Shown here piece by piece: positions 25,367-34,500 of a DNA stretch of 64,000 nt. How positions within the stretch are numbered: position 1 is the stretch's first letter; every line of letters starts with the position of its first letter. The notes below the pieces were generated by a model. The model did no database searches. It was not told where the DNA came from and saw only the letters and a program-made list of their open reading frames with translations. Made by a program: the position numbers and the translations under genes. This stretch comes from Actinomadura sp. DC4. Lineage in GTDB: Bacteria; Actinomycetota; Actinomycetes; Streptosporangiales; Streptosporangiaceae. The stretch spans positions 124,001 through 188,000 of the forward strand of contig NZ_JAUEQY010000015.1 in assembly GCF_030406325.1 (NCBI RefSeq), in the 5' to 3' direction.

Positions 25367-27829
25367 CTACCCGGCCGGCACGCCGACCTGGATCTCCGCG
25401 GCGGAGGCGTAACCCCCTCCCGCGTCGAGCGCGGTGAGGCGCAGGAACCGCGGGCGGACACCGTTCAGATCGATCGTCTTGCGCGCCGCGTCGAGTGGCC
25501 AGGTCCCGGTGGCGACCGTCGTGTACGCGACGCCGTCCGCGCTGGCAGCCAGCGCGTAGCGGGTGATGATCCCGTTCATGTTGCCGTCCTCACGCGGCTG
25601 GTAGGTGACCTGGGAGATCGGCCGCGCCCGGCCGGTGTCGACCGTGATCGCCTGCGGCAGGGCGGCCCGCGGGCTCCACTCGTTGTGCCACATCGACTCG
25701 ACGCTCCCGTCGACCGCCTTGCGCGGCTCGTACCCGTGGTGGAAGCCGGTCCCGGTGGCGCTCAGAAGCTGCGCCGGCAGGTAGCGCGCGTCCCCCGAGG
25801 GGGCCGCCGGCCTGACCGCCAGGTCGTCGAACTCCGCGTGCCGCCACGGCGCGACGGCCAGGCCGACCTGCCCGGAGGCGTGGACCGGGGCATGGACGGA
25901 GGCGAGCCGTACGCCGTCCAGGGAGGCGGTGACCCGGTCACCGGAGAAGCCCAGCCCGAGCCGGTGCCAGGTCCCGGCCCCGACCGGCGTACGGCCGGTG
26001 GCCAGGGTCCGGCGCTGGACCGGGGGCTCGCTCGGCGGGGCCGTCGCCCCGGCGCACGACGGATCGCTCGGCACACAGAGGGTGGCGTCCTGGCCGCGCA
26101 GGTTCTCGTCGTAGAGCTGCCAGGCGCCGGTGTCCGACAGGCGCAGGTGGACGCCGGAGACCGCGTCGGCGTACTGCCCGTCGACCCGCCCCAGCAGCTC
26201 GGCCCAGCCGTCCCCGTCGAGCCGTACGTTCACTTCCGTCTCGTAGTCGCGCCAGGACCTCAGGTCCCCGACGAGCGTCACCGGGTGCCGGAGCCAGCCG
26301 TTCCACCACACGGGCTGCTCGCCGATCACCTGGCGCAGGCAGCGGCCCGTACGGCCCGTGCAGGGCGCGACCTCGAAGGCGCCGTCGAGGTCGGAGACGT
26401 AGCGCGGGACCGAGCCGGCCTTGTAGGTGTCGAAGCCGTCGCGGTACGGCAGGCGCAGCGGCGCGGGCGGCGGCGAGACGGCCCGGCCCTTGCCCTGCCC
26501 GCGCGTCGTGGTCAGCGTGTAGACGTGGCCGGGCCGGAGCGTGAGCGTGTCGCCGGGGCGCGCCGTTCCCGTACGGACGAACCACCGCCGCGGGTCGGGC
26601 GAGGACAGGTCGGTGGACCACACGGAGACCGGGCGGTCCGGCAGCCCGCCCGCGACCGAGAACCTCAGCCGCTGCGGCGCGGTCGCGTCCACGGTCTCGA
26701 CGATCATGCTGTAGTCCCGCCCGTCCGGCGAGCGCAGCGCGACGTGGCTCCCGCCGCCGTCGAGGTAGCCCGAGGCGGAGTCGGCGTAGCGCCAGCCGGG
26801 CCGGGTGAACTGCGTCGTGTGCGCGGTGGCCCAGATGCTGGGACCGGCCACGTACGCGCCGGACCAGGGTTCGTTCGCGCCCATGAGGCCCGAGGCCTGG
26901 AACGGCATCGTGTCGTACCAGGAGGCGATCAGCGACCAGTTGATCGTGGAGGTCATCCGGCCGTCGATGTAGGGCCGCGAGAGCGCGCGGGCGAGCGGCG
27001 CGGCGCCGGAGTCGTACGGCAGCGACCCCTGCTCGCTCGCGTGCAGCGGCTTGCCGAGGGCCTGGGCCGTATCCGGGCTCGGGCAGCGCAGGTAGTCGCT
27101 GAGGTAGCCGCAGACGTAGTGCTGGCCGACGACGTCGACGGCGGCGCGGAAGTCCGCGTCGGCGGCGAGCGGCTTGAGGACGTCCCAGTTGAAGCTGTCG
27201 TCGGCGACGACCTTGACGCCGCCGTAGCCGCGCTCCCGCAGAGCCTGGTGCAGGCGGACGTACCAGGCGGGGTCGGAGTAGGCCTCGTTCCAACCGCCGA
27301 GGTAGTCGATCGACAGGTGGTGCCGTGCGGCGCAGCCGAGCCAGGAGGTCAGGTAGTCGATGTTGCGCGTCGTCCACACGGTCGGGCGCGCCTGCCCGCT
27401 CCCGGTCCAGCCGGGCGCGCCCCACTGCAGCGCGGACAGCTTGATGCGGGGGTTGCGGGCCTTGGCCTGCTCCATGAGCCACCACTCGTAGCCCCGGTCG
27501 CAGTTCAGGTCGGAGGGGGTGCGCATGTGGCTGGGCTCGGCGCCGTCGGTGGAGTTGGTGTCGCCACCGATCTCGACCTTCAGGATCTGCAGCGCGGCCC
27601 CGTAGCCGGGCTTGAACAGGTAGTCGAGGATGCGGCTCCGCTGCGGCTCGGGATAGTCGATCAGCAGGCGCGAGGTGGCGCCCGCGCTGAGCGCGCCGAC
27701 CCCGTCGAAGGTCCGCCCAGCGGCGGCGCCGTCGATCGTCACCTGCTGGGGCGCCGCCGCCCGTGCCGGTGTGGCGAGAGGCGGGACGAGCAGGAGGCCG
27801 AGGGCGGCCGGGATCCAGCGGGGGCGCAT
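25367..27829 (-). CDS. Secreted GH59 beta-galactosidase (galactocerebrosidase-like) with a discoidin domain
   Basis: 820-residue secreted glycosidase. A signal peptide (ending PLATPARAAA) is followed by the GH59 domain: TFDGVGALSAGATSRLL, the acid/base Glu in YLGGWNEAYSD and the nucleophile Glu in HASEQGSLPYD. Further on are beta-rich domains as in galactosylceramidase, and the C-terminal 140 residues form an F5/8 type C (discoidin) carbohydrate-binding module (SVESMWHNEWSPRA, YALAASADG). It would cleave terminal beta-galactosides from glycolipids or plant glycans outside the cell. The family is clear; the natural substrate is not. Confidence 0.93.
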   Translation of the reverse strand: MRPRWIPAALGLLLVPPLATPARAAAPQQVTIDGAAAGRTFDGVGALSAGATSRLLIDYPEPQRSRILDYLFKPGYGAALQILKVEIGGDTNSTDGAEPSHMRTPSDLNCDRGYEWWLMEQAKARNPRIKLSALQWGAPGWTGSGQARPTVWTTRNIDYLTSWLGCAARHHLSIDYLGGWNEAYSDPAWYVRLHQALRERGYGGVKVVADDSFNWDVLKPLAADADFRAAVDVVGQHYVCGYLSDYLRCPSPDTAQALGKPLHASEQGSLPYDSGAAPLARALSRPYIDGRMTSTINWSLIASWYDTMPFQASGLMGANEPWSGAYVAGPSIWATAHTTQFTRPGWRYADSASGYLDGGGSHVALRSPDGRDYSMIVETVDATAPQRLRFSVAGGLPDRPVSVWSTDLSSPDPRRWFVRTGTARPGDTLTLRPGHVYTLTTTRGQGKGRAVSPPPAPLRLPYRDGFDTYKAGSVPRYVSDLDGAFEVAPCTGRTGRCLRQVIGEQPVWWNGWLRHPVTLVGDLRSWRDYETEVNVRLDGDGWAELLGRVDGQYADAVSGVHLRLSDTGAWQLYDENLRGQDATLCVPSDPSCAGATAPPSEPPVQRRTLATGRTPVGAGTWHRLGLGFSGDRVTASLDGVRLASVHAPVHASGQVGLAVAPWRHAEFDDLAVRPAAPSGDARYLPAQLLSATGTGFHHGYEPRKAVDGSVESMWHNEWSPRAALPQAITVDTGRARPISQVTYQPREDGNMNGIITRYALAASADGVAYTTVATGTWPLDAARKTIDLNGVRPRFLRLTALDAGGGYASAAEIQVGVPAG

Positions 27830-27944
27830 GTCGTCTCCTCAGGGGCATCGCTCGCACCACCGATTTTCACGTCCGTGACAGGACGTCAACCTGGTTGTCC
27901 GGAAGCGGCTACCGGTCCGGCCGGTTCGTCCCGGAAGGCCCGCG

Positions 27945-28343
27945 TCAGCCGCCGGGGGAGAAGATCACGTGCTCGGGCCGTACGCGGACGGTGATCCGCC
28001 GCTCGTCCGCCGACTTGTAGGGGTACTTGTCGACGCCGAGGTACTTGTGGGCCAGGTGGTCGATCACGTCGTCCGCGCCCTCCTCCTCCAGCTCCGCCCG
28101 GCCCGAGACGCTGATGGCGCGGAAGGCGTCGTTCGGGTCGACCACGCTGACCGACACGCGGGGATCGGCGCGCAGGTTCTTCTCCTTGGCGCGCCCGATC
28201 GCGGTGTTGAAGATGACGTCGTCACCGTCGAGGTCGACCCATACGACCGTGCTGTGCAGGGACCCGTCGGGGCGCAGGGTCGTCGCCCAGCCGGGGAACG
28301 CTTCGGCCAGCAGCGCCTTCGCGCCGTCATTCAGCCCGGGCAT
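27945..28343 (-). CDS. PPOX-class pyridoxamine-phosphate-oxidase-like flavoprotein (probably F420-binding)
   Basis: 132-residue split-barrel protein. Sequence blocks HSTVVWVDLDGDDVIFNTA, LRADPRVSVSVVDPND and YPYKSADERRITVRVRPE are typical of the TIGR03618-type F420-dependent PPOX proteins of actinobacteria, which bind F420 or FMN and reduce small substrates. The ATG at 28343 follows GAGGGAG and is preferred to a GTG 19 codons upstream. It stands alone between the GH59 gene and a DUF4253 gene. Confidence 0.85.
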   Translation of the reverse strand: MPGLNDGAKALLAEAFPGWATTLRPDGSLHSTVVWVDLDGDDVIFNTAIGRAKEKNLRADPRVSVSVVDPNDAFRAISVSGRAELEEEGADDVIDHLAHKYLGVDKYPYKSADERRITVRVRPEHVIFSPGG

Positions 28344-28419
28344 GGTGGGGTCTCCCTCGGTCGCGACGGCGTGGAAACGATCCGTTTCACAACGTGACAC
28401 GACCGAGTGTGGCGGTCGA

Positions 28420-29220
28420 TCATTCCCAGTGGAACGACCAGACCCGCGCGTCGCGAATCTGTTCCGCGTGGCCGGCGAGCGAACCCGGCCCCTGGACGAT
28501 CACTTCGGGGCAGAACGTCGCGTGCTCGGCCGCGACGCGCAGGGCGTGGCGGAAGGTCGAGGGCGGGGCGGCGACGCTCAGCTCCAGCGTGTCGAACCCG
28601 ATGCCGATGAGCCGTGCGCCGAACCGATCCTCCCAGCTGCGCACGACCGCGGAGAGCGGAGCCGTCAGCGGGTTGTGGTGGCGCGCGCCCTGCCAGCCGA
28701 TGGCCGCGAGCACGTCGGCGCCGCGCGCGGCCGGTACGAGCCCCAGAGGCCGCCCGGTGAGCTCGGCGGCACACTGGTCCGCGACCGCGCCGGGGTCCTC
28801 CAGCGGCTCGCTGGGCAGCGCCGGGCCGGGGGAGTAGCGGCCGAACGGCTCGATGTCGATCGGCGGCTCGGGCCAGTCGGACCACACCTCGGACATGAAC
28901 GCGGCCGGATCGTAGCCGTCGATCTCGCTCACCGGCTCGGGCGCGATCTGCCCGGCCGACCAGGGCTGGGCGGAGTCGTCCAGCAGGAGCGGCCACAGGC
29001 CGGAGTCCGGATGCGCCGCGCGCAGCCGGGCCCACAACCCGGGCGGCGCCGGGCCCTCGCTCATCCAGAGCGCGGGCCCCTCCACGATCTGGTGCTGGGG
29101 GAAGCCGGGGTCCGGCCAGATCACGTATCCGGACGGAAGCATCACGGACAGTGAATGGTCGAGGGCGTGGCCGGGGAACAGCTCGTCTACGCCTGCCGTC
29201 AGCGGTTCGAGATCGTCCAT
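28420..29220 (-). CDS. DUF4253 domain protein
   Basis: 266-residue soluble protein. The C-terminal 110 residues match DUF4253: LGLVPAARGADVLAAIGW, LSAVVRSWEDRFGARLIGIGFDTLE and the terminal WSFHWE. The N-terminal half is rich in Pro, Asp and Trp. The ATG at 29220 follows GGAG at 8 bases. Members of this family are common in actinobacteria, and no function is known to me. Confidence 0.85.
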   Translation of the reverse strand: MDDLEPLTAGVDELFPGHALDHSLSVMLPSGYVIWPDPGFPQHQIVEGPALWMSEGPAPPGLWARLRAAHPDSGLWPLLLDDSAQPWSAGQIAPEPVSEIDGYDPAAFMSEVWSDWPEPPIDIEPFGRYSPGPALPSEPLEDPGAVADQCAAELTGRPLGLVPAARGADVLAAIGWQGARHHNPLTAPLSAVVRSWEDRFGARLIGIGFDTLELSVAAPPSTFRHALRVAAEHATFCPEVIVQGPGSLAGHAEQIRDARVWSFHWE

Positions 29221-29270
29221 CGCAGTCGCTCCGGCGCCGGGCCACCCGGCGCTGCGGGAGATCGTAATGC

Positions 29271-29302
29271 GGCCGGGCCGCCCGTGTGCGGGCGGCCCGG
29301 CC
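29271..29302 (-). terminator. Hairpin terminator after the SGNH hydrolase gene
   Basis: Perfect 14-bp inverted repeat (29271-29284 and 29289-29302) with a TGTG loop, directly after the stop of the SGNH hydrolase in its direction of transcription. It also insulates the DUF4253 gene. Confidence 0.8.
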
Positions 29303-29327
29303 AAAGTGTGATCCGCCGGATACGGGC

Positions 29328-30161
29328 TCAGCTCTCGCGAGCGTGCGAACCGGCCGCGACGGCACCGGCCACGGAGGTGAGCCTGGGCAGGTAACCGGAC
29401 GAGTGGCCGGTCGCGGTCGGGTGGTAGGAGTCGCTGATGTCACCGAGGTCGACCGAGTGCAGCCAGTTGTCGCCCGAGCAGAGCTCATGCCCGGAGAACT
29501 GGCTGCGAACGTCGGAGAAGGTGAAGCCGGCGTTCGCGGTCGCGGTCTGGATGACGCCGTCGAGCACGTCGGCCGCCTGGTTGAGCGCCACGTGCTTTGT
29601 GTGGCTCATGCCGATGCAAAATGTATCGTTCGATATATAAAGGTGCGGATAATCAAGCACTACGAACTTCGCGGACGGGGCCGCCGACCGCATCGCGCCG
29701 AACAGGTTGCTGAGATTTCCCGGAAGTGTGTTCCGCGCGTAGTTCTCGGCGTTGTTGACCGCCGTGAGGCACGTGGAGTCCGAACCCAGAACGCACGTCT
29801 GCATGGTGCTGGCGAAGCCCGCGTCGTTGCCGCCGATCGTGATGCTCGCGAGCGTGGTGCTCGAACTCAGCGCGCTTATCTGCTTGCTGAGGACATCTCC
29901 GGTCTTGGCGCCGGAACAGGCGACGAACTTGAATGACGCGGGGGCGTGAGAGGCGGCCCACAGGGCGGCGTACGCCTTGCTGCTGCGCTGGCAGGCGCTG
30001 TCCAGGTCATAGGACCCGGTGCCGGTGCCGGAGGAGTAGGAATCTCCGAGGGCGACGAAGTTGGTGGACGAGGCGTAGGCGGGGGACGTCGCCACGGTGA
30101 CGGCGGCGGTCGCGAGGGACACGGCGCAGGCGGCTGAGGCGACGAGGCGGGGGAGTTTCAT
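29328..30161 (-). CDS. Secreted SGNH/GDSL esterase or lipase
   Basis: 277-residue exported esterase. The signal peptide ends near SPAYA (residue 30). All SGNH blocks are present: nucleophile Ser41 in ALGDSYSSG, Gly in CSGAKTGD, Asn in TIGGNDAGF, and the Asp/His pair in DSYHPTATGHSSGY. Six Cys outside the signal peptide suggest three disulfides, as in the Streptomyces extracellular lipases. It would hydrolyse lipid or other esters outside the cell. A short AT-rich patch with a rare ATA codon (YISNDTFC, around 29610-29645) differs from the rest of the gene. Confidence 0.92.
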   Translation of the reverse strand: MKLPRLVASAACAVSLATAAVTVATSPAYASSTNFVALGDSYSSGTGTGSYDLDSACQRSSKAYAALWAASHAPASFKFVACSGAKTGDVLSKQISALSSSTTLASITIGGNDAGFASTMQTCVLGSDSTCLTAVNNAENYARNTLPGNLSNLFGAMRSAAPSAKFVVLDYPHLYISNDTFCIGMSHTKHVALNQAADVLDGVIQTATANAGFTFSDVRSQFSGHELCSGDNWLHSVDLGDISDSYHPTATGHSSGYLPRLTSVAGAVAAGSHARES

Positions 30162-30301
30162 CGGCTCTCCAAGACGAAAGTGACGCTCGCCTTACTCAAG
30201 CATCATTTCTGTCTTTTGAGGAGCAGCCGAAATTGGCCGTTTTCTAGTTGTTTTCGCCGTTGACAAAGTCCGGCAGACCATGTCAGATAGCGGGTCTCGG
30301 C

Positions 30302-31282
30302 TCAGGCCGGAGTGACTTGGGAGCCACGGCCGAGCGTGATGAGCGCGAGGTTCCGCAACGACAAAGAACCGGGCTTCAGATAGTCGCTATGCCCCGCGGA
30401 GCCGGCCGCGAACACCCGGGCGCCGAAACGCGGTGAGACGGGGTCGGTGCCGAAACCGAGCCCGAGCACGCGAACGTGCGGAACGAATTGCATCCAGTCG
30501 CGGGACCCGCGCGCGGCCCAGACGTTCGCGCGGGTGCCGAGCGCGCCGGCCGAGGAGGCGGTCATGCCGGGGCTGCCGAACGCCGCGACGTCGTCGACCG
30601 GCAGGCCCCTGACCGCCTCGCCGCAGACGACCGTCCCGTAGCTGTGGCACAGCAGCGTCGTGGCGGCCGACGGGTCGAGTTCGTGCAGGTCGGAGACCAG
30701 GCGGCGCAGCCGCGTGGCGCCGGCGTCGGCGCGTACGTCGGTGATGACCCCGGCGCTCGTCACCTTGGGCGGGCTGTAGCCGAGCCAGGCGATGACCGCG
30801 AGGTGGGGGTCGCGTTCGAGGCCGCCGGCCTCGCCCAGCAGGGCGCGCGCGCCTCCACCGGGTGTGGAGTACGGACGCTGCCCGCGCTCGTCGAAGGTCG
30901 TGAGCGTCGTGTCGGCGCCCGGCACCAGGATCGCGAGCCGCCGGGCGCGGGTCAGGTCGCCGAGGACCTCGACGGCGTGCCCGGTGCCCCGCGGGTCGAA
31001 GGACAGGAACCGGCGGCCGGGCGTCAGCAGCCGGCTCAGCGCGCGGGCGCGGTCGCGGTCCCGTACGCGCAGCGCGGTCTTCAGCGCCTCCCCGATCGCG
31101 CGCCGGTTCGCCTTGTATCTGGCGGCGAGGGTGGAGACCGAGAGCGCGGGCAGCGCGCCCGGCTTGGCGTACACGTTGACGCGGGTCGCGCCGAGCGTCG
31201 TCACCCAGACCGCGACGATGACCGCCACGGCCCCCAGGCACCTGCCCAGACCGCGGGCTCGGGAAAGGCGCGGCGTGACCAT
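30302..31282 (-). CDS. Exported alpha/beta hydrolase (DUF1023 type)
   Basis: 326-residue protein with an N-terminal hydrophobic segment (LGAVAVIVAVWVTTLGA) that is a signal peptide or anchor. The hydrolase domain has the nucleophile Ser in LLCHSYGTVVCGE, an oxyanion-region block ILVPGADTTL and the His in GSAGHSDYL, as in the DUF1023 alpha/beta hydrolases of actinobacteria. The ATG at 31282 follows GGAGAGG at 8 bases, so the open frame upstream to 31423 is not part of the gene. The substrate is unknown. Confidence 0.87.
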   Translation of the reverse strand: MVTPRLSRARGLGRCLGAVAVIVAVWVTTLGATRVNVYAKPGALPALSVSTLAARYKANRRAIGEALKTALRVRDRDRARALSRLLTPGRRFLSFDPRGTGHAVEVLGDLTRARRLAILVPGADTTLTTFDERGQRPYSTPGGGARALLGEAGGLERDPHLAVIAWLGYSPPKVTSAGVITDVRADAGATRLRRLVSDLHELDPSAATTLLCHSYGTVVCGEAVRGLPVDDVAAFGSPGMTASSAGALGTRANVWAARGSRDWMQFVPHVRVLGLGFGTDPVSPRFGARVFAAGSAGHSDYLKPGSLSLRNLALITLGRGSQVTPA

Positions 31283-31639
31283 TTCGTGGACCTCTCCAGG
31301 CGACCGGCTACGGCGGGTCGGGGACCGGAGTCTGCCTTTTCGGCACGACCGGACCACCGGCTGCGAAGAGACGGCCCCCGAGATGAACGAGCCACCCGGA
31401 GATGTCAGATGAAAGCCTGACAAGTGGCGACTCGGTCACTGCGGAATGAGACGGCCGCTCCCGCGGGTTTGTTCCCCTCACGCTCGACAGATCTTAGGTC
31501 AGAGCGCTGTCAAGATAGCGGGTGACGTGCGATTCGCTCGGCGTTCACGCATGTCATGCGGCCTATCTCACGTGGTGGCCGGCCGGGACGGTGGCTACGC
31601 TCGTCGCGTGAGCGGCCGCCGAGGAGCCTGAAGAAGCAG
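31283..31639. promoter_or_regulatory. Divergent intergenic region
   Basis: 357 bases between the hydrolase and TetR genes. The only notable element is a TTGACA on the minus strand near 31512, within TCAGAGCGCTGTCAAG. No well-spaced -10 follows it. The TetR-type regulator probably binds here, but no clear operator palindrome was found. Confidence 0.35.
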
Positions 31640-32242
31640 ATGGACATCGAGACGAGCCGGCCGGGGCGCGACCCTCGCCGCCGGCGGGCGCTGCTCGACG
31701 CGGCCGACCGGATCATCCGCCGCGAGGGGCCCGAGGTCTCCATGGCCTCCATCGCGGCCGAGGCGGGCATCACCAAGCCAATCCTCTATCGCCATTTCGG
31801 CGACAAGAGCGGCCTTTACCAGGCGCTCGCGGAGCGGCACACCCGCCTGCTGATGGACGCCATACGCGTGGCCTTCCGCCGCCCCGGCGAGATCCGCGAC
31901 CGCGCGCGGGCGGCGATCGACACCTACCTCGCCGCGATCGCGGCCAACCGGCACCTGTACGGCTTCCTCGTCCACCGCGCGGGCGCCGAGGACACCGCGA
32001 CGCACAGCGCGATGAGCACGCTCATCCGGGGGCTGGGCGGCGAGCTCGCCGAGGTGCTGCTCGACGAGGGCCGCCTGCGCGACCCCGTACGCGGCCACAT
32101 CTGGGGCCACGCCACGGTCGGCATGGTCCAGGCCGCGGGCGAGTGGTGGCTCGACCACTCCACGGTGCCCCGCGCCGTCGTCGTGGAGGGCATCGTGGAC
32201 CTGCTCCTCGACGGCTTCACCGCCGCCGGGCCTGCGACGTGA
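31640..32242 (+). CDS. TetR-family transcriptional regulator
   Basis: 200-residue regulator. Residues about 10-60 hold the TetR helix-turn-helix (RRALLDAADRIIRREG, MASIAAEAGITKPILYRHFGDKSGLY), and the rest is the helical ligand domain, including a TetR_C-like WGHATVGMVQAAGEWWLDH. The ATG at 31640 fits the family N-terminus; an open extension upstream has no homology. Its stop codon lies inside the left arm of a long terminator hairpin. Targets are unknown; the divergent hydrolase gene is the nearest candidate. Confidence 0.9.
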   Translation: MDIETSRPGRDPRRRRALLDAADRIIRREGPEVSMASIAAEAGITKPILYRHFGDKSGLYQALAERHTRLLMDAIRVAFRRPGEIRDRARAAIDTYLAAIAANRHLYGFLVHRAGAEDTATHSAMSTLIRGLGGELAEVLLDEGRLRDPVRGHIWGHATVGMVQAAGEWWLDHSTVPRAVVVEGIVDLLLDGFTAAGPAT

Positions 32243-32278
32243 CCGTGGCCCGGCGGTCGCCGCCGGGCCACGGTCACG
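32238..32278. terminator. Long bidirectional hairpin terminator overlapping a stop codon
   Basis: Perfect 18-bp inverted repeat (32239-32256 and 32260-32277), extended by one pair at 32238/32278, with a TCG loop. The left arm includes the TGA stop of the TetR gene. It separates the convergent TetR and symporter genes. Confidence 0.8.
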
Positions 32279-32285
32279 CCGGGGC

Positions 32286-33911
32286 TCAGGTGGCGAGCCC
32301 CTCCTCGACCTCACGGGTGCCGCGGACGACCTTCGGGTCGCCCTCGTCGGCGAGGTAGTCCTCGGTACGGGTCACGTCCACGCCGTCCGCGGCCTTGGCC
32401 GCCTTGAGCACGACCGAGGCGATCACCGCGACGACCAGGTTGACCGCCAGCGCGATGGCACCGACGTACACCGTCATCTTCGTGTCGATCCCGATGTCGC
32501 TCAGGGCGTACGCGGAGCCGCCGAAGTGCTTGTGGCCGTTGGTCGGGTTGGGGATGCGGTAGAGCATCCACATGCCCGCGGCCATGCCGGCGACCCAGCC
32601 CGCGACCAGGCCGCCCCGGTGGAACCACCGGGTGATCAGGCCGAGCGCCACCGACGGCAGTGTCTGCAGGATGATGACGCCGCCGATGAGCTGCAGGTCG
32701 ATGGAGAACTGGGGGTCGAGCAGCAGGATGGCCAGCACCGCGCCGACCTTGACGACGAGCGAGGCCAGCTTGCTGACCGTGGCCTCCTCGGCGTCGCTCG
32801 CGTCCCGCCGGAAGTACTCCTTGTAGATGTTGCGGGTGAACAGGTTCGCCGCCGCGATCGACATGATCGCGGCGGGCACCAGGGCGCCGATGCCGATGGC
32901 GGCGTAGGCGACGCCGGCGAACCAGCTCGGGAAGACGTGGTCGAACAGCAGCGGCACGATCGTGTTGCCGTCCGGCTTGCCGTTCGCCCCGGTGACCGGC
33001 TTGACCCCGCCCGCGATCGCCATGAAGCCGAGCAGCGCGATCAGCCCGAGCAGGAAGCTGTACGCCGGCAACGCCGCCATGTTCCGCTTGATCACGTTGC
33101 GGTTCTTGCTGGCCAGCACGCCCGTGACGCTGTGCGGGTACAGGAACAGCGCGAGGGCCGACCCGAGTGCCAGCATGGCGTAGTTGAGCTGGTTGTTGTG
33201 GCTGAGGAGCGTCCCATCCGTCGCGACGGGCGTCTTGTCGAACTTGGCCTGCGCCGCGCCGAAGATGTGGCTCCAGCCGCCCAGCTTGTGCGGGATGTAC
33301 AGCACCGCGACGATGATCACGATGTAGATCAGCGCGTCCTTGACGAACGCGATCAGGGCGGGCGCCCGCAGGCCCGACTGGTAGGTGTAGGCGGCCAGGA
33401 TCGCGAACGCGATGATGAGCGGCCAGTGGCCCTTCACCCCCATCGCCTCCAGCGTCGCCTGGATGCCGACGAGCTGCAGCGCGATGTAGGGCATGGTCGC
33501 GACGATGCCGGTGATCGCGACGAGTAGCGCGAGGGTGGAGGACCCGAACCGGGCCCGTACGAAGTCGGCCGGGGTGACGAATCCGTGCACGTGGGAGACC
33601 GACCACAGCCGGATCAGCACGAGGAAGACCAGCGGGTAGACCACGATCGTGTACGGCACCGCGTAGAAGCCGGCCGCGCCGGCGCCGAAGACCAACGCGG
33701 GCACCGCGACGAACGTGTAGGCGGTGTAGAGATCGCCGCCGACGAGGAACCAGGTGATCCACGAGCCGAAGCTGCGGCCGCCGAGACCCCATTCGTCCAG
33801 GCTCTGCATGGTGCTCGGACGGCGCCAGCGCGCGGCGACGAAGCCCATCCCGCTGACGACCACGAAGAGGATGATGAAGATGACGAGCTCGGTGGTGTGC
33901 CTGCCGGACAT
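32286..33911 (-). CDS. mctP: MctP-type monocarboxylate sodium:solute symporter
   Basis: 541-residue membrane protein with about 13 hydrophobic helices of the SSS family. Signatures include DEWGLGGRSFGSWITWFLVGG near the start and GIGALVPAAIMSIAAANLFTRN in the middle, as in MctP, a permease for lactate, pyruvate, propionate and alanine. The DUF3311 gene just upstream (4-base gap) is the usual small partner of MctP. The pair would import short-chain carboxylates with Na+ or H+. Confidence 0.9.
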   Translation of the reverse strand: MSGRHTTELVIFIILFVVVSGMGFVAARWRRPSTMQSLDEWGLGGRSFGSWITWFLVGGDLYTAYTFVAVPALVFGAGAAGFYAVPYTIVVYPLVFLVLIRLWSVSHVHGFVTPADFVRARFGSSTLALLVAITGIVATMPYIALQLVGIQATLEAMGVKGHWPLIIAFAILAAYTYQSGLRAPALIAFVKDALIYIVIIVAVLYIPHKLGGWSHIFGAAQAKFDKTPVATDGTLLSHNNQLNYAMLALGSALALFLYPHSVTGVLASKNRNVIKRNMAALPAYSFLLGLIALLGFMAIAGGVKPVTGANGKPDGNTIVPLLFDHVFPSWFAGVAYAAIGIGALVPAAIMSIAAANLFTRNIYKEYFRRDASDAEEATVSKLASLVVKVGAVLAILLLDPQFSIDLQLIGGVIILQTLPSVALGLITRWFHRGGLVAGWVAGMAAGMWMLYRIPNPTNGHKHFGGSAYALSDIGIDTKMTVYVGAIALAVNLVVAVIASVVLKAAKAADGVDVTRTEDYLADEGDPKVVRGTREVEEGLAT

Positions 33912-33915
33912 CGGC

Positions 33916-34173
33916 TCAGTCCTCCTTCGGGGCGTCGGCGGAGGTGGCGGTCGTGCCGGAGGGGCGCCGCGTCATCAGGTAGACGAGCGTGGTGCAGCCG
34001 ACGCCGAGGACGATGAACGCGAACTGCACCCAGTAGAAGAACGGGAATCCGGCCAGCCGCGGCTTGTCCCTGTTGAACACGAAGGTCAGAAGCGGAACGA
34101 CGACCGGGAGGATCAGCAGCCAGTTCCAGGGGCTGTGATCACTCCTGCGGGTTCCGGGCTCCGTGTCGGCCAA
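33916..34173 (-). CDS. DUF3311 small membrane protein, MctP partner
   Basis: 85-residue protein with two transmembrane helices (WLLILPVVVPLLTFVF and WVQFAFIVLGVGCTTLVYLM) and the sequence between them typical of DUF3311 (AGFPFFYWVQF). It ends 4 bases before the symporter start, so both are co-translated. It probably acts as an accessory subunit; no enzymatic motif is present. Confidence 0.88.
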   Translation of the reverse strand: MADTEPGTRRSDHSPWNWLLILPVVVPLLTFVFNRDKPRLAGFPFFYWVQFAFIVLGVGCTTLVYLMTRRPSGTTATSADAPKED

Positions 34174-34378
34174 CGGGTCCTCCTTGTACGCCAGTGCGCG
34201 AGACGGCCGCCGTTGGCGAGATCCGGCCAGCCGAATTCTCCTGGCAGAAGATTTAAGAAAGGAGCGGTCTCGGTTCGGTCTCGGCTGCGCGTCGCTTTGG
34301 ACCTTTCGTCCCTTCGGCTGGGCCGTTGTCCCATACCAGAGGCCCGGGCGCCGGTGGCGTGGCGCCCCCGCGACCGGG

Positions 34379-34384
34379 TAGCCT
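34379..34384 (+). promoter_or_regulatory. -10 hexamer of the trp leader
   Basis: TAGCCT ends 7 bases before the leader-peptide ATG at 34392, which places the transcription start at or next to that ATG. No good -35 is visible. Confidence 0.5.
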
Positions 34385-34391
34385 ATAGATC

Positions 34392-34430
34392 ATGCGAACC
34401 CCGGCCAGGCAGTGGTGGTGGCGCCGCTAG
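34392..34430 (+). CDS. trpL: Trp leader peptide
   Basis: Twelve-residue peptide MRTPARQWWWRR with three consecutive Trp codons (34413-34421). Ribosome stalling at these codons when tryptophanyl-tRNA is scarce would change the folding of the downstream RNA and allow transcription into trpEG. The stop codon TAG lies in the loop of the first hairpin. There is no upstream Shine-Dalgarno, so the message is probably leaderless. Peptide, hairpins and a trpEG gene in this order make the attenuator assignment firm. Confidence 0.9.
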   Translation: MRTPARQWWWRR

Positions 34431-34500
34431 GCGGCGCGGGTTCACGCATTCTCAAGATCACCGCAGCGACCGCCCTCGTACGGCGGTCGTTTCTGCTTTC
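34421..34500 (+). terminator. trp attenuator: pause hairpin and terminator
   Basis: A perfect 7-bp pause hairpin (34421-34427 with 34431-34437) holds the leader stop codon in its loop. The attenuator hairpin follows at 34467-34474 with 34482-34489 (8 bp) and is followed by the T-rich run TTTCTGCTTT. When the ribosome does not stall, this hairpin would stop transcription before trpEG. I could not define the competing antiterminator pairing by eye. Confidence 0.8.

Noticed and set aside
25685-27994. Long plus-strand open frame opposite the GH59 gene
   Set aside because: Composition is that of an antisense shadow, and the GH59 catalytic motifs are on the minus strand.
30255-30290. TTGACA on the plus strand upstream of the SGNH gene as a promoter
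   Set aside because: No plus-strand gene follows, and the -10 would be poor.
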